A stretch of DNA of 64,000 bases from AG2 sp036493735. GTDB lineage: Bacteria > Gemmatimonadota > Gemmatimonadetes > Gemmatimonadales > Gemmatimonadaceae. Location of the stretch: assembly GCA_036493735.1 (NCBI GenBank), contig DASXPH010000132.1:1-64000 (forward strand), given 5' to 3'. How positions within the stretch are numbered: the first letter of the stretch is position 1; each line of letters opens with the position of its first letter. The notes beneath the pieces are model-generated. The model was not told the origin of the DNA. It saw nothing but the letters and a program-made list of their open reading frames with translations, and searched no databases. Of the stretch, positions 1 to 8,630 are shown piece after piece. The position numbers and the translations under genes were made by a program.

Positions 1-386
1 ACCCGAGGTACTCCGGCGCTCACCGCTCGAACGCACACGCCGACACGCCGAACAGCAGCTCGTACAGGCGCAACTCACCGACGCATCGGTCGAGCTCCCG
101 TCCGTACCGGCGCATTGCACAATTGCATCGCTCGGTTGCGCACTCGCATCGCTGCGACTCACAACGCGATCGCCGCAACTCCACTTCCCTCATCCCAGTT
201 GCACATGCGCACCGCCACGACTCCCAACCGCATCGCCACGACTCACACGCGCATCGGTGGCTCGGCACTCCTCGCCCGCGACCCTGCAGCGCTCACCGCG
301 CTTTAGTCCACCCTCACTCCACACACTCCACTCCAAATCGACCATGTTCGCACCCCGACCGACGCCACTCCCACTCCTCCCGCTGT
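1..386. repeat. Gene-free degenerate short-repeat tract
   Basis: No convincing gene is visible. The stretch between about 80 and 270 repeats words such as GCATCGC, CGCCACGACTC and GCAACTC at irregular spacing, giving Cys/Arg-rich open frames on the minus strand and His/Arg-rich ones on the plus strand. Those open frames look like a by-product of the repeats because they have no ribosome binding site and no recognisable domain. The tract lies immediately downstream of the stop codon of the minus-strand lipoprotein gene, so it may be a decayed repeat or intergenic spacer. Its left end is cut by the window. Confidence 0.5.
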
Positions 387-3300
387 TTATTGAATGCGAA
401 CCACCCCGATCGACAACGCGGACGAGGGACTGCCACCCGCATCGCTCTGGAAGCGGAAGAAGTTCTTCCAGCCGGAGCACGTGTTGAGATAATAGAACGA
501 GATGCCGCCTGGCGGCATGGCGTGGATGACCGTCGGCGGGTCCCCGCAGTTCTGCGCGTGCCATGTCAACATGGCGCTGCCACCGAACTCTGTCGGGAAA
601 TCGGCCGCCATGCCGTTGAAGACGTCGCGCAATCGCCACGTCGGTGTCGTCAGGCGGGCGTCGTGTGGTGTGAAAGTGGGCGACTGATACGTCGTCAGCG
701 TCGCCAGCGACCAGTCGCGGAGGAGATCACCCCATGACCGACCGGTGCGCGCCGACAGATTCGCCACGCCGGTGAGCGCTGGTTCCTGCGTCAACGCGCG
801 AAGGAAAGACCCTTCATCTGTCGCGTATTGATCGACCGCCCAGCGTACGAGCCACCAAACACTTCCATAGAATGATGCGTCCGACGGATCGGTCGAGCCG
901 AGTGGGGTGTGGTGCTCGCTCGGTGTGAGGAAGTCGTGCAGATAGACGAAATGATCGAACATCGTGTACGGCTGGCCAGCGCATGAGCTCCACGTGGGCC
1001 GCACGTCGCAGTAAGGGGCGGAGATGTAGCCGTTGCTTCCCTTCCATCTCATCGACGTCACCGAGCGCGCCCAGAGCTCCATGGCGTGCATGGCGGTGCC
1101 CTCCTCGAGCCAGCTCTCTTCCTGCTGCGGAGCCTGTCGCGCGAAATGCTCGGCCATCGACGCGATGTGCTTCGTCTCGTGGGCGATCGTGCCGCGAATG
1201 ATGTGCTTCCAGACGTCGCGCGTGAACTCACCGGTGAATCCCGTGGAGCTGCTCATCGGAACGACGGCGTAGAACATCTCGCGCTGGTTGCTGGACGGAA
1301 CCGACGTCGCCGGGTAGAAGTCGCAGCTCACGACGAAGCCCGTCGGCCCCATCTCGTTGACTGCCGGCGTGAACACCATCGTGACGCGGCCCTGGCCGCC
1401 CAACGACTGGTCCATCGCCATCGGGTCGCCGAAATTGCTCGTGATGATGTTGTAGGTCGTCTGATCGAACTCGCTGCCGACGCTCTGGTAGTAACTGTCC
1501 ATCATACCGGCGATCGGCGCCTGGACGTCCTCGAGAATGATGGAGTGCGTGCCCGTATACACCACGCGTGCCTCGATCGTGCGATAGTCGCTACAGAACT
1601 CCGGCGTGTCGATGCGTGGGACACGCACAAACATCTTCGTGCCGATGTCGGGTACGCTCGACGCGGCCGCCACGACGTCGGCGCTGACTTTCAAACGCGA
1701 GGCGCGTCGCAGTAACGGCAGTGGCGAACCGAGCGTCGACGCGAGCTTCCGGCTCTTCTCCAGGAGATTGCGATGCGCGACGGCGGCGCGGCGCAGGGAA
1801 TCCATGCTAATGCGGAGCACACCCGGCGCGGGCGCACCGCGCATCACTGTCGGCGCCAATGAACGCGAAAGTGTCGGGACAGGAATTCGCGCTCCGCTCG
1901 CGACTGTGGTCGAAGCGACGGAGCCGGTATCGACCATGAAGCTGAAGCCCGTCCACGGCGACGTGCTCGTACCGCCGTTCGAGACCGTGAGTAAATACAG
2001 CCCCCCTCGCGTCACGAGCTCATTGCAGCGCGATTCCGCCGGGCTCCAGAAGTCGGCGTCGCCGACGGCGAGCGACTGCTGTGGTGCCGTCGCGAGCATC
2101 TGCTGCGACGTCGTCACGAGCCCCGGCCCTGTGGAGACGACGAGCGGCGCGAGGTGAGTGGCCTGGCAAGGGAAGCTCGTCATCGCGGGAACTGTGATGT
2201 TGAGCTGCGTCGCCGTCGCCGCGGTCACTTGCACTGGCACACCATCGATCGTGACGACGTTTGCAGCTGGCGTCGTACTGAAGTTCTGGCCCGTGATGGT
2301 GGAGCTGCCGCCCGCCTGCAACTCGGGCGTGGAGATCGATGTCACGAGGGGCGCCTGTTGAGCGCGGATGGAGATGATTGCCGTGTCGGCCGAGGGGGGC
2401 AGAGCGTCGCGTGCCGTGGCGACAATGCGCACGATGCCACCGGTGAGCGGTGTGACAACTCCCGAATCGGAGACGGTCGCGATCGACGCGTCGCTCGTGC
2501 TCCAGTCGATCACGTGGATGGAAACGCTCGTCGTTAGGCGATACGTCGTTCCAACCGGCAGCTCCGTCGGCTTGAGCGCCATCCTTACCCTGACAAAAAC
2601 CGGAGCGACGTGTACGAGATAGTTGGCGGACAATGATCCGCTCGTCGCGGTGACGGTGGCGTCGCCGCTGTGGCCAGTGGTCACGTGCAGCGTGACAGTG
2701 CCGTTCGTAAACGTCGCCGTATCCGGCTGCACACTGAGGATTGCCGGATCGCTGCTGAGGATGCGAACACCGCGGCCGGAGATCAGCGCGCCGGTGCCGT
2801 CGTACATCCTCACGAACGTGTCGTAGATGGAGTAGGAACCCTGGCCCTCGAACTGCCGGTCGAAGGACATCTGATCGGTGCCCGAGGTCACGTTCACGTT
2901 CAGCGCCGCGACGACGCCGTCTACTGATGCCGATATCGTGGCGCGTCCGACCGTGCCTCGCCCATTGGCGACAAAGCCGGAAGTGTACGGGTTGCCCGTC
3001 AAGTTTACGATATTCGTATCGCTCGAGGTCCATGTCAGCGGGCGTGTGGTGAGCGCATTGCCACCGGCGTCGCGCAACGATGGCGAGAGCGCGACCGAAC
3101 CATGGCTTGCCAGGAACACGGTGTCCGGAGTGAAGACGATGCTCGCGACTGGCTGCTCGACAGTGAGCGCAATCGTGCCTGTGTGTCCCGCGTCGGCGGC
3201 GGTAATCGTCACCTTGCCGCGCGCGACTCCCGTCACGACGCCGGTTGCCGACACGCGCGCGATGCTCGAGTCGGAGGACGACCAGTTCAACGAGGCGTTG

Positions 3301-4265
3301 GTCAGAAAGAAGTTCCACGGATCCTGCGTCGCCGAATTGATCTGCAGCGTCTTGCCGACGCCGACCCAGCTTAGTGGCGCCCTCAGCGAGATCGTGTACC
3401 CGGCTGGCGCAGTCAGCCGCACGATCGCCATCGCCGTCGCATCCTCGGAAACCGCCGTGACGGTCGTCAAGCCGCCAGACGCCGGCGCGCCATTGAAATT
3501 CGCCGTCACGACGCCTCCGTCGATCTTGAGGTGCGTCGTGTCGGGGAGGGACCACGTCACCGGTCGGCCGTAGATCCGCTTTCCCGTACTGTCGGTGGCG
3601 GTGGCGTCGAGCGCACCCGATGAGCCAAATGGTATCTCGAGCGTGTCGGGCGCGAGCAACAGCGCTTTCACGTGTGTCTGCGCGAGTACGTCGACGACAC
3701 CGACCTTGGTGCCGCGTGTCGCGGTCACGGTGGACATGCCGCGCTTCAGCGGCGTGAACACGCCACCGTCGGCCGTGCCGACTGTCGGATCGGAGCTCGT
3801 CCACGTCGTGCTGTCCGTGAACGGTGGGAAACCGTTGTCGACGAGGTATGGACGCAGATCGATCGTCTGGCCGACGTAGACCGACTCGGCGACGATCTTC
3901 GCGGCGCTGTCGCGTGGTGACGGGCGGACACGAATACCGGTGTTGGCTGACGCGCCGTTCGAGCTCGCCGTCACTGTCACCGCGCCGACCGCTCTCGCTA
4001 TGAGCAGGCCAGACGCGTCGACCGTGGCGATACCGTTATCGCTCGAAGTCCAGGTGATCGGCGCGCCGGTGACCGGCGGCCCGTCGCTGCGCATCACCAT
4101 CGCCGTCAACTGACTCGCCTGCCCAACGACGGGCGTCGAGTCGGACGCGCTGATCACGATCGAGTATGTAACCGGCGGCGGACCCGTGCTGCTCTTCGAC
4201 TTCTCCGAGCAGGCTCCGATAACGATGGAGGCAACGATCAGGGCAAATGCGATCCACGCTCTCAC
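387..4265 (-). CDS. Giant Ig-like lipoprotein with C-terminal gluzincin metallopeptidase domain
   Basis: A 1292-residue protein starting at GTG. The N-terminus is a lipoprotein signal peptide with lipobox IGAC (Cys19), so it should be anchored in a membrane facing the periplasm or outside. Residues about 30-620 are a string of bacterial Ig-like (Big_2-type) repeats recognisable by recurring W-T-S-S-D and G-V-V-T patterns. A TIG/IPT-like domain follows at about 640-700. The C-terminal third has HETKH at 1029-1033 and WLEEGTA at 1052-1058, the HExxH plus downstream Glu arrangement of zinc gluzincins. I infer a surface-exposed metallopeptidase on an extended stalk; the substrate is unknown. A promoter-like pair and a small hairpin lie just upstream. 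Confidence 0.85.
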   Translation of the reverse strand: MRAWIAFALIVASIVIGACSEKSKSSTGPPPVTYSIVISASDSTPVVGQASQLTAMVMRSDGPPVTGAPITWTSSDNGIATVDASGLLIARAVGAVTVTASSNGASANTGIRVRPSPRDSAAKIVAESVYVGQTIDLRPYLVDNGFPPFTDSTTWTSSDPTVGTADGGVFTPLKRGMSTVTATRGTKVGVVDVLAQTHVKALLLAPDTLEIPFGSSGALDATATDSTGKRIYGRPVTWSLPDTTHLKIDGGVVTANFNGAPASGGLTTVTAVSEDATAMAIVRLTAPAGYTISLRAPLSWVGVGKTLQINSATQDPWNFFLTNASLNWSSSDSSIARVSATGVVTGVARGKVTITAADAGHTGTIALTVEQPVASIVFTPDTVFLASHGSVALSPSLRDAGGNALTTRPLTWTSSDTNIVNLTGNPYTSGFVANGRGTVGRATISASVDGVVAALNVNVTSGTDQMSFDRQFEGQGSYSIYDTFVRMYDGTGALISGRGVRILSSDPAILSVQPDTATFTNGTVTLHVTTGHSGDATVTATSGSLSANYLVHVAPVFVRVRMALKPTELPVGTTYRLTTSVSIHVIDWSTSDASIATVSDSGVVTPLTGGIVRIVATARDALPPSADTAIISIRAQQAPLVTSISTPELQAGGSSTITGQNFSTTPAANVVTIDGVPVQVTAATATQLNITVPAMTSFPCQATHLAPLVVSTGPGLVTTSQQMLATAPQQSLAVGDADFWSPAESRCNELVTRGGLYLLTVSNGGTSTSPWTGFSFMVDTGSVASTTVASGARIPVPTLSRSLAPTVMRGAPAPGVLRISMDSLRRAAVAHRNLLEKSRKLASTLGSPLPLLRRASRLKVSADVVAAASSVPDIGTKMFVRVPRIDTPEFCSDYRTIEARVVYTGTHSIILEDVQAPIAGMMDSYYQSVGSEFDQTTYNIITSNFGDPMAMDQSLGGQGRVTMVFTPAVNEMGPTGFVVSCDFYPATSVPSSNQREMFYAVVPMSSSTGFTGEFTRDVWKHIIRGTIAHETKHIASMAEHFARQAPQQEESWLEEGTAMHAMELWARSVTSMRWKGSNGYISAPYCDVRPTWSSCAGQPYTMFDHFVYLHDFLTPSEHHTPLGSTDPSDASFYGSVWWLVRWAVDQYATDEGSFLRALTQEPALTGVANLSARTGRSWGDLLRDWSLATLTTYQSPTFTPHDARLTTPTWRLRDVFNGMAADFPTEFGGSAMLTWHAQNCGDPPTVIHAMPPGGISFYYLNTCSGWKNFFRFQSDAGGSPSSALSIGVVRIQ

Positions 4266-4276
4266 GCGGCACCGTC

Positions 4277-4296
4277 CAAGTAGTAATGACTACTTG
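4277..4296 (-). promoter_or_regulatory. Perfect 8-bp inverted repeat in the leader of the giant lipoprotein gene
   Basis: CAAGTAGT and ACTACTTG flank a 4-nt loop, 12 nt upstream of the GTG start at 4265 and downstream of the predicted -10. It may be an operator or an RNA hairpin that limits ribosome access. AT-rich sequence is unusual in this neighbourhood. Confidence 0.5.
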
Positions 4297-4340
4297 CTTA
4301 TCACGACACCGCGCGGCTCCGCTCTGGCGTCGAGGCCGCC

Positions 4341-4369
4341 AATATACGCTGGCGCCCAACGGTTACCAA
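4341..4369 (-). promoter_or_regulatory. Sigma70-like promoter for the giant lipoprotein gene
   Basis: Read on the minus strand, TTGGTA (4369-4364) and TATATT (4346-4341) are separated by exactly 17 nt. Transcription would start near 4333 and give a leader of about 65 nt containing the 4277-4296 hairpin. Confidence 0.55.
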
Positions 4370-4381
4370 GTTTTAACGAAA

Positions 4382-4412
4382 ATGGGCGACGAGCATCACG
4401 CTCGTCGCCCAT
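4382..4412 (-). terminator. Rho-independent terminator of the small membrane-protein gene
   Basis: A 13-bp perfect stem (arms 4382-4394 and 4400-4412, containing GGGCGACGAGC) has a 5-nt loop. On the minus strand it is followed by a T-rich stretch (ATTTTCGTTAAAAC), matching the end of the gene at 4446-4700. Confidence 0.75.
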
Positions 4413-4445
4413 CATCTCACGAGAAGCTAGGACAATCCGTCCGGC

Positions 4446-4700
4446 TCAGCGGCCGTCGGCTACCCGCTTCGTCGTCGCGTGCATGCCGTTGGCGATCACG
4501 CGTTGAGTGCAACCATCGACGATCGTGGCGCGCGCGCTGTCCGTCGTCGCGGAACGAAGCGAGTCCTGACACGCCGGATCGTGCACGGCGATGTAGCGGG
4601 CCTGCGCCTGCGTCATCACGTCGTGCGCCTGATGCCTGACGGCGGTTTCACGTGCAGTCAATCCCAGAGCCGCGAATGCGGCCAGCAAAACAATTGGCAT
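4446..4700 (-). CDS. Small secreted or membrane-anchored protein of unknown function
   Basis: 84 residues if the internal ATG at 4700 is used. This start is preferred because it begins directly with a hydrophobic segment (MPIVLLAAFAALGLTA), while the 53-residue upstream extension is low-complexity and Arg/Ser-rich. The mature part is short and polar, with two Cys residues that could form a disulphide outside the cytoplasm. The gene is followed by a strong terminator at 4382-4412, which supports it being a real transcription unit. I do not recognise the family. Confidence 0.55.
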   Translation of the reverse strand: MPIVLLAAFAALGLTARETAVRHQAHDVMTQAQARYIAVHDPACQDSLRSATTDSARATIVDGCTQRVIANGMHATTKRVADGR

Positions 4701-4951
4701 GAAGTGACCCCAATACGCGCTATGCGCTGTGGAAGGACGAAAAGTGGGATCAGCGCTGACGGTGGGATGCGCAGCGCTCGCGAGTGGTAGGAACTGCCGT
4801 GCCCGGCGCGTGCGACGCGCCGACGTTGAATTTACCCACGATGTCGGCGTGGGGTCCACCGTCGCCCAATAAAATCGACGTTGATCCGCGAGAAGGCGGG
4901 TTCAGCCGGAAGACGAATCGGCGATGCCTACGGCAACGCTCGCTTTCAGGA

Positions 4952-5416
4952 TCAGCGCAGCGCGTTCGCCAACTGCTTCTCCATCTTACCGTTACTCACG
5001 CAGTCGCTCGTGTTCGGTTTGGATGGTATGCTGTCCCTCGGTACGGAGTACGACGTGAGGACTCTGCTGTCGAGGGCGACGCTGCTCCCGGAGTCGGGCG
5101 GTGTCGGCTTGGCCTTCAGATTGATGGTCAACGCGGTCTCGCGGATCGTCTCCGTGCGCATCGGCACGCTGCACACGACGTACTCGTCATTTCCGTTTCC
5201 CGTGGCCGTGCGGGTTGCGGTGATGGCCTGTCCCACCGCGTCGGTCTGCACCACGCGAAAGCCGGCGCCGACGAGTGCAATCGCGGCACCCCGCGCCGCG
5301 TCACCGGCGCCTCTCGACGAGTGGAAGTTCATCGGCGCTGGGGCGACGACGGTTATGGGGCTCTTCGCGCAGCTGGCAAAACACGTGAGCAAGATACTCG
5401 CGACCGCACGGTGCAT
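4952..5416 (-). CDS. Small lipoprotein of unknown function
   Basis: 154 residues starting at ATG. The N-terminus has a short basic and hydrophobic signal ending in FASC at about residues 13-16, a usable lipobox, so the product is probably a lipoprotein. The rest is Thr/Ser-rich with a central segment (residues about 40-115) whose pattern of short beta-like stretches suggests a small globular domain, but there is no family match I can name. It is a separate transcription unit facing the plus-strand gene at 5594 across a 177-nt divergent gap. Confidence 0.65.
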   Translation of the reverse strand: MHRAVASILLTCFASCAKSPITVVAPAPMNFHSSRGAGDAARGAAIALVGAGFRVVQTDAVGQAITATRTATGNGNDEYVVCSVPMRTETIRETALTINLKAKPTPPDSGSSVALDSRVLTSYSVPRDSIPSKPNTSDCVSNGKMEKQLANALR

Positions 5417-5593
5417 TTTCGGAGCTTCCGATCTCAGGGGGTTTACAGCTTTCGCATCTCACGCGCCATGCGACCAATCCGGGACGGCATTTCGCCAGTT
5501 CGTGCTCGGCCATCGGTTGAGCTCAGATCCGTTCATCATTGACGGCGGCGATCTACCGGCGCAGCTTCGTTTCGAGATCGCACCGGAGGTCTG

Positions 5594-5812
5594 GTGCTCG
5601 TCGCATACGCTCAACAGCCGGCGTCGCCAGAGCCGCCGGCGCCAGACGATACGTTTCGCGACGTGCTCGACGTTGCGGGTGTCGCGATACCCCTCGCGCT
5701 CGTCGTGCTCGTGATTGCCGCCAGCTGGCCGAATCTCCGGCGCTGGGCGCGCCATCGCTTGCGCCGGCGACGGCGTCGTCGGCAGCACGCCGACACGCCG
5801 CGTCTGCCCTAA
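5594..5812 (+). CDS. Small single-pass membrane protein
   Basis: 72 residues starting at GTG, with GGAGGT just upstream as ribosome binding site. After a Pro-rich N-terminus there is one transmembrane segment (about residues 28-46) and then a very basic tail with a run of Arg residues, which predicts a cytoplasmic C-terminus. The architecture resembles small CcmD-like or cytochrome-assembly accessory proteins, but no diagnostic motif is present, so no function is assigned. The stop codon overlaps the stop of the convergent gene at 5809. Confidence 0.55.
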   Translation: MLVAYAQQPASPEPPAPDDTFRDVLDVAGVAIPLALVVLVIAASWPNLRRWARHRLRRRRRRRQHADTPRLP

Positions 5813-6675
5813 CGAGCGCCGCTCACCCAGTCGCGCGCGCGGTACTCGAGCCACGCTGACCGCTCGTAGAGCCACTCGCGAAAGACATTCAGGCGATCGG
5901 TGCCGTTGTCGGCGGCGGTGACGGAATAGACGCGTGACACCGCCGGCACGCAGTAAACGGTAAACCCAACCTGCTCGAACGTCGCGCAGGCGCGCCGCGT
6001 GTGAAGCGGTGACGTCACGACCGCCACGCGTGTCGCGCCGCGTGGGCGGAGCAGGCTCCACGAATTCACCGCCTCGTCGCGCGTGGTGTACACCGAATCG
6101 ACCATCAGCATCGGAAACGGGCGAGAGACGAGCGAGCGCACCCGTATCTGATCGCTCGCCGTCGTGATCCCATGCTTCGAGCGCCGTGGCTCGGTGACGA
6201 CGAGCGTGTTCGCGACGCTGTCGCGCATCAACGCCAGACCCGTCAGCAGGCGATCGAGCGCCTCGGGGCCGAGCAGGGAGTCGGCCGTGATCCCGGCCGA
6301 CAGCACGACGACGGCATCCACTCCGCCCTTCGGAAGGGCATCGCGTCGAACGAGAGCCGATGTGGGCAGGAGCGTCGTCACGAAGGGTGTCATCGCGACG
6401 ATGCAGAAGATGAGGATCGAAAGCGCCGACGCGACCCAGAGCACGATTGCCGCGCGTGTCAGTCCCACGACCGCGCCCACCAGGACGACGAGCACGGCGA
6501 TGGGGAAGAGCAGCGTCGGCGCCTTACCCACCCCGGTGAGCGCGCCGACGACGAGCCAGCCGATGAGCGCGCAGGTCGCGCCGAAGCCGGCCAGCAGGAG
6601 CGATTCCCATTCGATGTCGCGGTCACTAGCCGGCGGCGATTGGGGCACGATCGGTTTCCGTTCTGGCGCGTGCAT
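5809..6675 (-). CDS. YdcF/SanA-type DUF218 membrane protein
   Basis: 288 residues from the ATG at 6675. The open frame extends to 6825, but that would overlap the divergent transporter start at 6819, so the internal ATG is preferred. Residues about 20-115 contain three or four hydrophobic helices. The C-terminal half starts with DAVVVLSAGI and continues through TLVVTEPRRS, TRDEA and VVTSPLHTRRA, the pattern of DUF218 (YdcF, SanA, ElyC) proteins implicated in envelope and peptidoglycan precursor metabolism. The exact reaction is unknown for this family. It is transcribed divergently from the ion transporter. Confidence 0.8.
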   Translation of the reverse strand: MHAPERKPIVPQSPPASDRDIEWESLLLAGFGATCALIGWLVVGALTGVGKAPTLLFPIAVLVVLVGAVVGLTRAAIVLWVASALSILIFCIVAMTPFVTTLLPTSALVRRDALPKGGVDAVVVLSAGITADSLLGPEALDRLLTGLALMRDSVANTLVVTEPRRSKHGITTASDQIRVRSLVSRPFPMLMVDSVYTTRDEAVNSWSLLRPRGATRVAVVTSPLHTRRACATFEQVGFTVYCVPAVSRVYSVTAADNGTDRLNVFREWLYERSAWLEYRARDWVSGAR

Positions 6676-6818
6676 GGCTGCGACAAGATACAGTCGCCGC
6701 GCTCTCTCGTCAGCAGAGCGGCGAATGTTCAACTCCTCTGCCTGGGCGACTCCAGCCCCGCGACATTTGTAGGCCGGCCGGGCGCTGTGTCCGGGCGGCT
6801 CCATCCCGCGACCACCCC

Positions 6819-8060
6819 ATGCCAACGGTTCGACTCGTCATCCTGCTCGTTACGTATTTGCTCATAGCCGCGCAGGGGCTGCCCTGGCTGCGGTTGACCC
6901 GGCCGGCGGCGTCGCTGCTCGGCGCGGTCGCGATGGTGACGATCGGCGGGCTCGCGCTGCCGGACGCGTACGCGGCGATCGACATGAACGTCATCGTGTT
7001 TCTCCTCGGGGTGCTGCTGCTCACGGCCTATCTCGAGCTGGGCGGCTTCTTCGAGTGGATCGCGGCGCGCATCGTTAGGTACGCGCACGCCCCGGCGTCG
7101 CTGCTCGCCGTCGTCGTCGCCGTGAGTGGATTGCTGTCGGCGTTCTTCGTGAATGACACGATCTGTCTCGTCCTTCCGCCCCTCGTGCTCGCCGTCGTGC
7201 GACCGCTCGGTCTGCGTCCGTTGCCGTACATGCTCGCCATCGCCCTTGGCGCGAATGTGGGAAGCGCGATGACGCCGACGGGCAATCCGCAGAACATGCT
7301 CATCGCGGTCGCGAGCGGTATCTCGTTCGCGCGATTCGTGGGTACGCTGGCTCTGCCATCGCTTGGCGGGCTCGCCATCGTGTTCGGCGTGATCGCGCGC
7401 GTCTACCGCCGGGATCTCGCCGCCACGCCGAAGCGCCTAACGGCAACGCCCGCGGCGGCGGCCGAGCATCCCTTCGACGGACCCCTCGTTGCGCGCGCGC
7501 TGACGTTGTTCGTGCTCGCGCTCGCCGGTTGGCTCGCCGGCTTCTCGCTGCCGCTGGTCGCGATCACGGCGGCGGCGACGTTGATCGCCGTCGCGCGGCG
7601 CGATCCGACGCGCGCGTTCGCGAATGTGGAATGGGAGCTGTTGCTCTTCTTCGGCGCGCTGTTCGTGGTCATGCGCGGTGTGCGCGACGTGCCCCTCGTT
7701 CAGGACCTCACGTCGGCGAGCGGCGCCAGTCTGTCGGGCGTTCGACTGCATGACGCGACGATCGTGAGCGCGGCGATGCTCGCGCTGTCGAATCTCGTGT
7801 CCAATGTACCCGCCGTGATCCTGTGGTTGCCAGTCGTGCCACGCACGGCGCACCCAAACTTCGTTTGGCTGGTGATGGCGATGAGCTCGACCTTCGCCGG
7901 CAATCTCACATTGCTCGGCTCGATGGCGAATCTCATCGTTGCCGAACGCGCTGGCGCGCGCGGCGCACGCGTCGGCTTCGTCGATTATCTGAAAGTCGGA
8001 GTGCCGGCGACGATCCTCACCATGTTATGGGGAATTCTCTGGATCGTCCTACTGGCGTGA
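6819..8060 (+). CDS. ArsB/NhaD-superfamily (SLC13-like) ion transporter
   Basis: 413 residues, almost entirely hydrophobic with about 10-11 predicted transmembrane helices. Two inverted half-repeats each carry the family's pore signature: NDTICLVLPP followed by GANVGSAMTPTGNPQNM in the first half, and SNLVSNVPAVI followed by SSTFAGNLTLLGS in the second. This is the ion transporter superfamily containing arsenite pumps, Na+/H+ antiporters and SLC13 anion permeases. Substrate cannot be read from sequence, and no ars genes are nearby, so arsenite is not favoured. Starts at ATG and stands alone on the plus strand. Confidence 0.85.
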   Translation: MPTVRLVILLVTYLLIAAQGLPWLRLTRPAASLLGAVAMVTIGGLALPDAYAAIDMNVIVFLLGVLLLTAYLELGGFFEWIAARIVRYAHAPASLLAVVVAVSGLLSAFFVNDTICLVLPPLVLAVVRPLGLRPLPYMLAIALGANVGSAMTPTGNPQNMLIAVASGISFARFVGTLALPSLGGLAIVFGVIARVYRRDLAATPKRLTATPAAAAEHPFDGPLVARALTLFVLALAGWLAGFSLPLVAITAAATLIAVARRDPTRAFANVEWELLLFFGALFVVMRGVRDVPLVQDLTSASGASLSGVRLHDATIVSAAMLALSNLVSNVPAVILWLPVVPRTAHPNFVWLVMAMSSTFAGNLTLLGSMANLIVAERAGARGARVGFVDYLKVGVPATILTMLWGILWIVLLA

Positions 8061-8070
8061 CACGTCGACG

Positions 8071-8259
8071 TCACGGATGCACGCGATCGCCGCGCACGAC
8101 AATGCGCCAGATCAACATCGAGACGCCGAGTGTGAGCAGCAGGTGAATGCCTCCCGGACCGTTGAAGTATGTACCAATGGCCCAGATGACGAGCAGTGCT
8201 ATGGCGATGATCGTGCCAAAGCGATGGAATATGTTGTGAATGATTTGCACGACGTTCAT
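8071..8259 (-). CDS. Lmo0937/DUF5670-like small membrane protein
   Basis: 62 residues from ATG 8259, which has GAGGA nine bases upstream; the ATG at 8268 touches the same Shine-Dalgarno and is less likely. Two transmembrane segments (about 13-30 and 37-53) surround a GPGGIHLLL turn similar to the GGFIHLLL signature of DUF5670 proteins. These are abundant in soil bacteria and often single-gene units, with no established function. The stop lies close to the convergent transporter stop. Confidence 0.65.
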   Translation of the reverse strand: MNVVQIIHNIFHRFGTIIAIALLVIWAIGTYFNGPGGIHLLLTLGVSMLIWRIVVRGDRVHP

Positions 8260-8373
8260 TGATTGCATTCCTCGATTCTCGCTATAAATTGCGCGACGAA
8301 CTGAGAGAGAAAATTCGGGGCGGAGAACCATCGTTTTCGAGCCAACAAGTCCATCGAGGTGGGTTCGATAATC

Positions 8374-8379
8374 TATACT
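8374..8379 (+). promoter_or_regulatory. Candidate -10 element (TATACT) for the small RNA
   Basis: TATACT sits about 10 nt before the first hairpin of the candidate RNA. No strong -35 is seen at the expected distance, so the call is tentative. Confidence 0.35.
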
Positions 8380-8385
8380 GACGTC

Positions 8386-8510
8386 ATGCCCCCAGTGCGG
8401 GGGAAGGCGGAAGGTGTGGTGAGGACCTCATACATTCGGCTGGGCTTCGCAAAACCCTTCTTCGTTCCGACTTCTCGAGCCCCGTGGGAAACCACGGGGC
8501 TCGAACTTTT
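8386..8510 (+). ncRNA. Candidate structured small RNA or leader
   Basis: There is no protein-coding potential here, but paired segments are visible. CCCCC (8389-8393) pairs with GGGGG (8399-8403). CGGAA near 8406 can pair with TTCCG near 8466, enclosing a GGG/CCC hairpin. A strong intrinsic terminator ends the stretch. A TATACT box is just upstream. The result would be a roughly 120-nt free-standing RNA or an attenuated leader of the pterin synthase gene. It lacks the core sequences of SRP RNA, preQ1-I and ZTP riboswitches as far as I can tell. No family is assigned. Confidence 0.4.
8476..8510 (+). terminator. Strong intrinsic terminator
   Basis: A 12-bp perfect GC-rich stem (8476-8487 with 8492-8503) closed by a GAAA tetraloop is followed by AACTTTT. 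It terminates plus-strand transcription before the pterin synthase gene, supporting a separate short transcript upstream. Confidence 0.8.
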
Positions 8511-8630
8511 GGTGGTGGTTGGTGACTCGAGTGGTGACTGGTGGTTGGTGGCTGGTCTTCGTACCGCAGTAATATTCCCAGCAGCAATCCGAATTCACCA
8601 ATCACCAACCACCAGTCAGCAGCCACCAAT
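8511..8630. repeat. Inverted-arm 7-bp-repeat element A
   Basis: The left arm (about 8511-8565) is built of TGGTGGT/TGGTGAC-type 7-mers. The right arm (8596-8630) is built of CACCAAT/CCACCAG-type 7-mers, so the two arms are inverted copies. The centre contains ATCCGAATTC (8587-8596), also present in elements B and F. The right arm ends directly at the TTG start of the pterin synthase gene, leaving no Shine-Dalgarno. Confidence 0.7.

Noticed and set aside
20..268. Cys-rich 82-codon minus-strand frame
   Set aside because: Cys and Arg residues arise from the repeated words; no ribosome site or homology pattern.
2020..3804. 594-codon alternative frame within the giant lipoprotein gene
   Set aside because: His/Arg/Asp-rich frame with no domain; the other frame has a signal peptide, Ig-like repeats and HExxH motif.
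6819..8060. Arsenite efflux pump call
   Set aside because: Superfamily motifs are shared by many ion transporters and no ars genes are adjacent.
8541..8630. N-terminal extension of the pterin synthase to an upstream ATG
   Set aside because: The extra 30 codons are repeat element A; family proteins begin at the TTG position.
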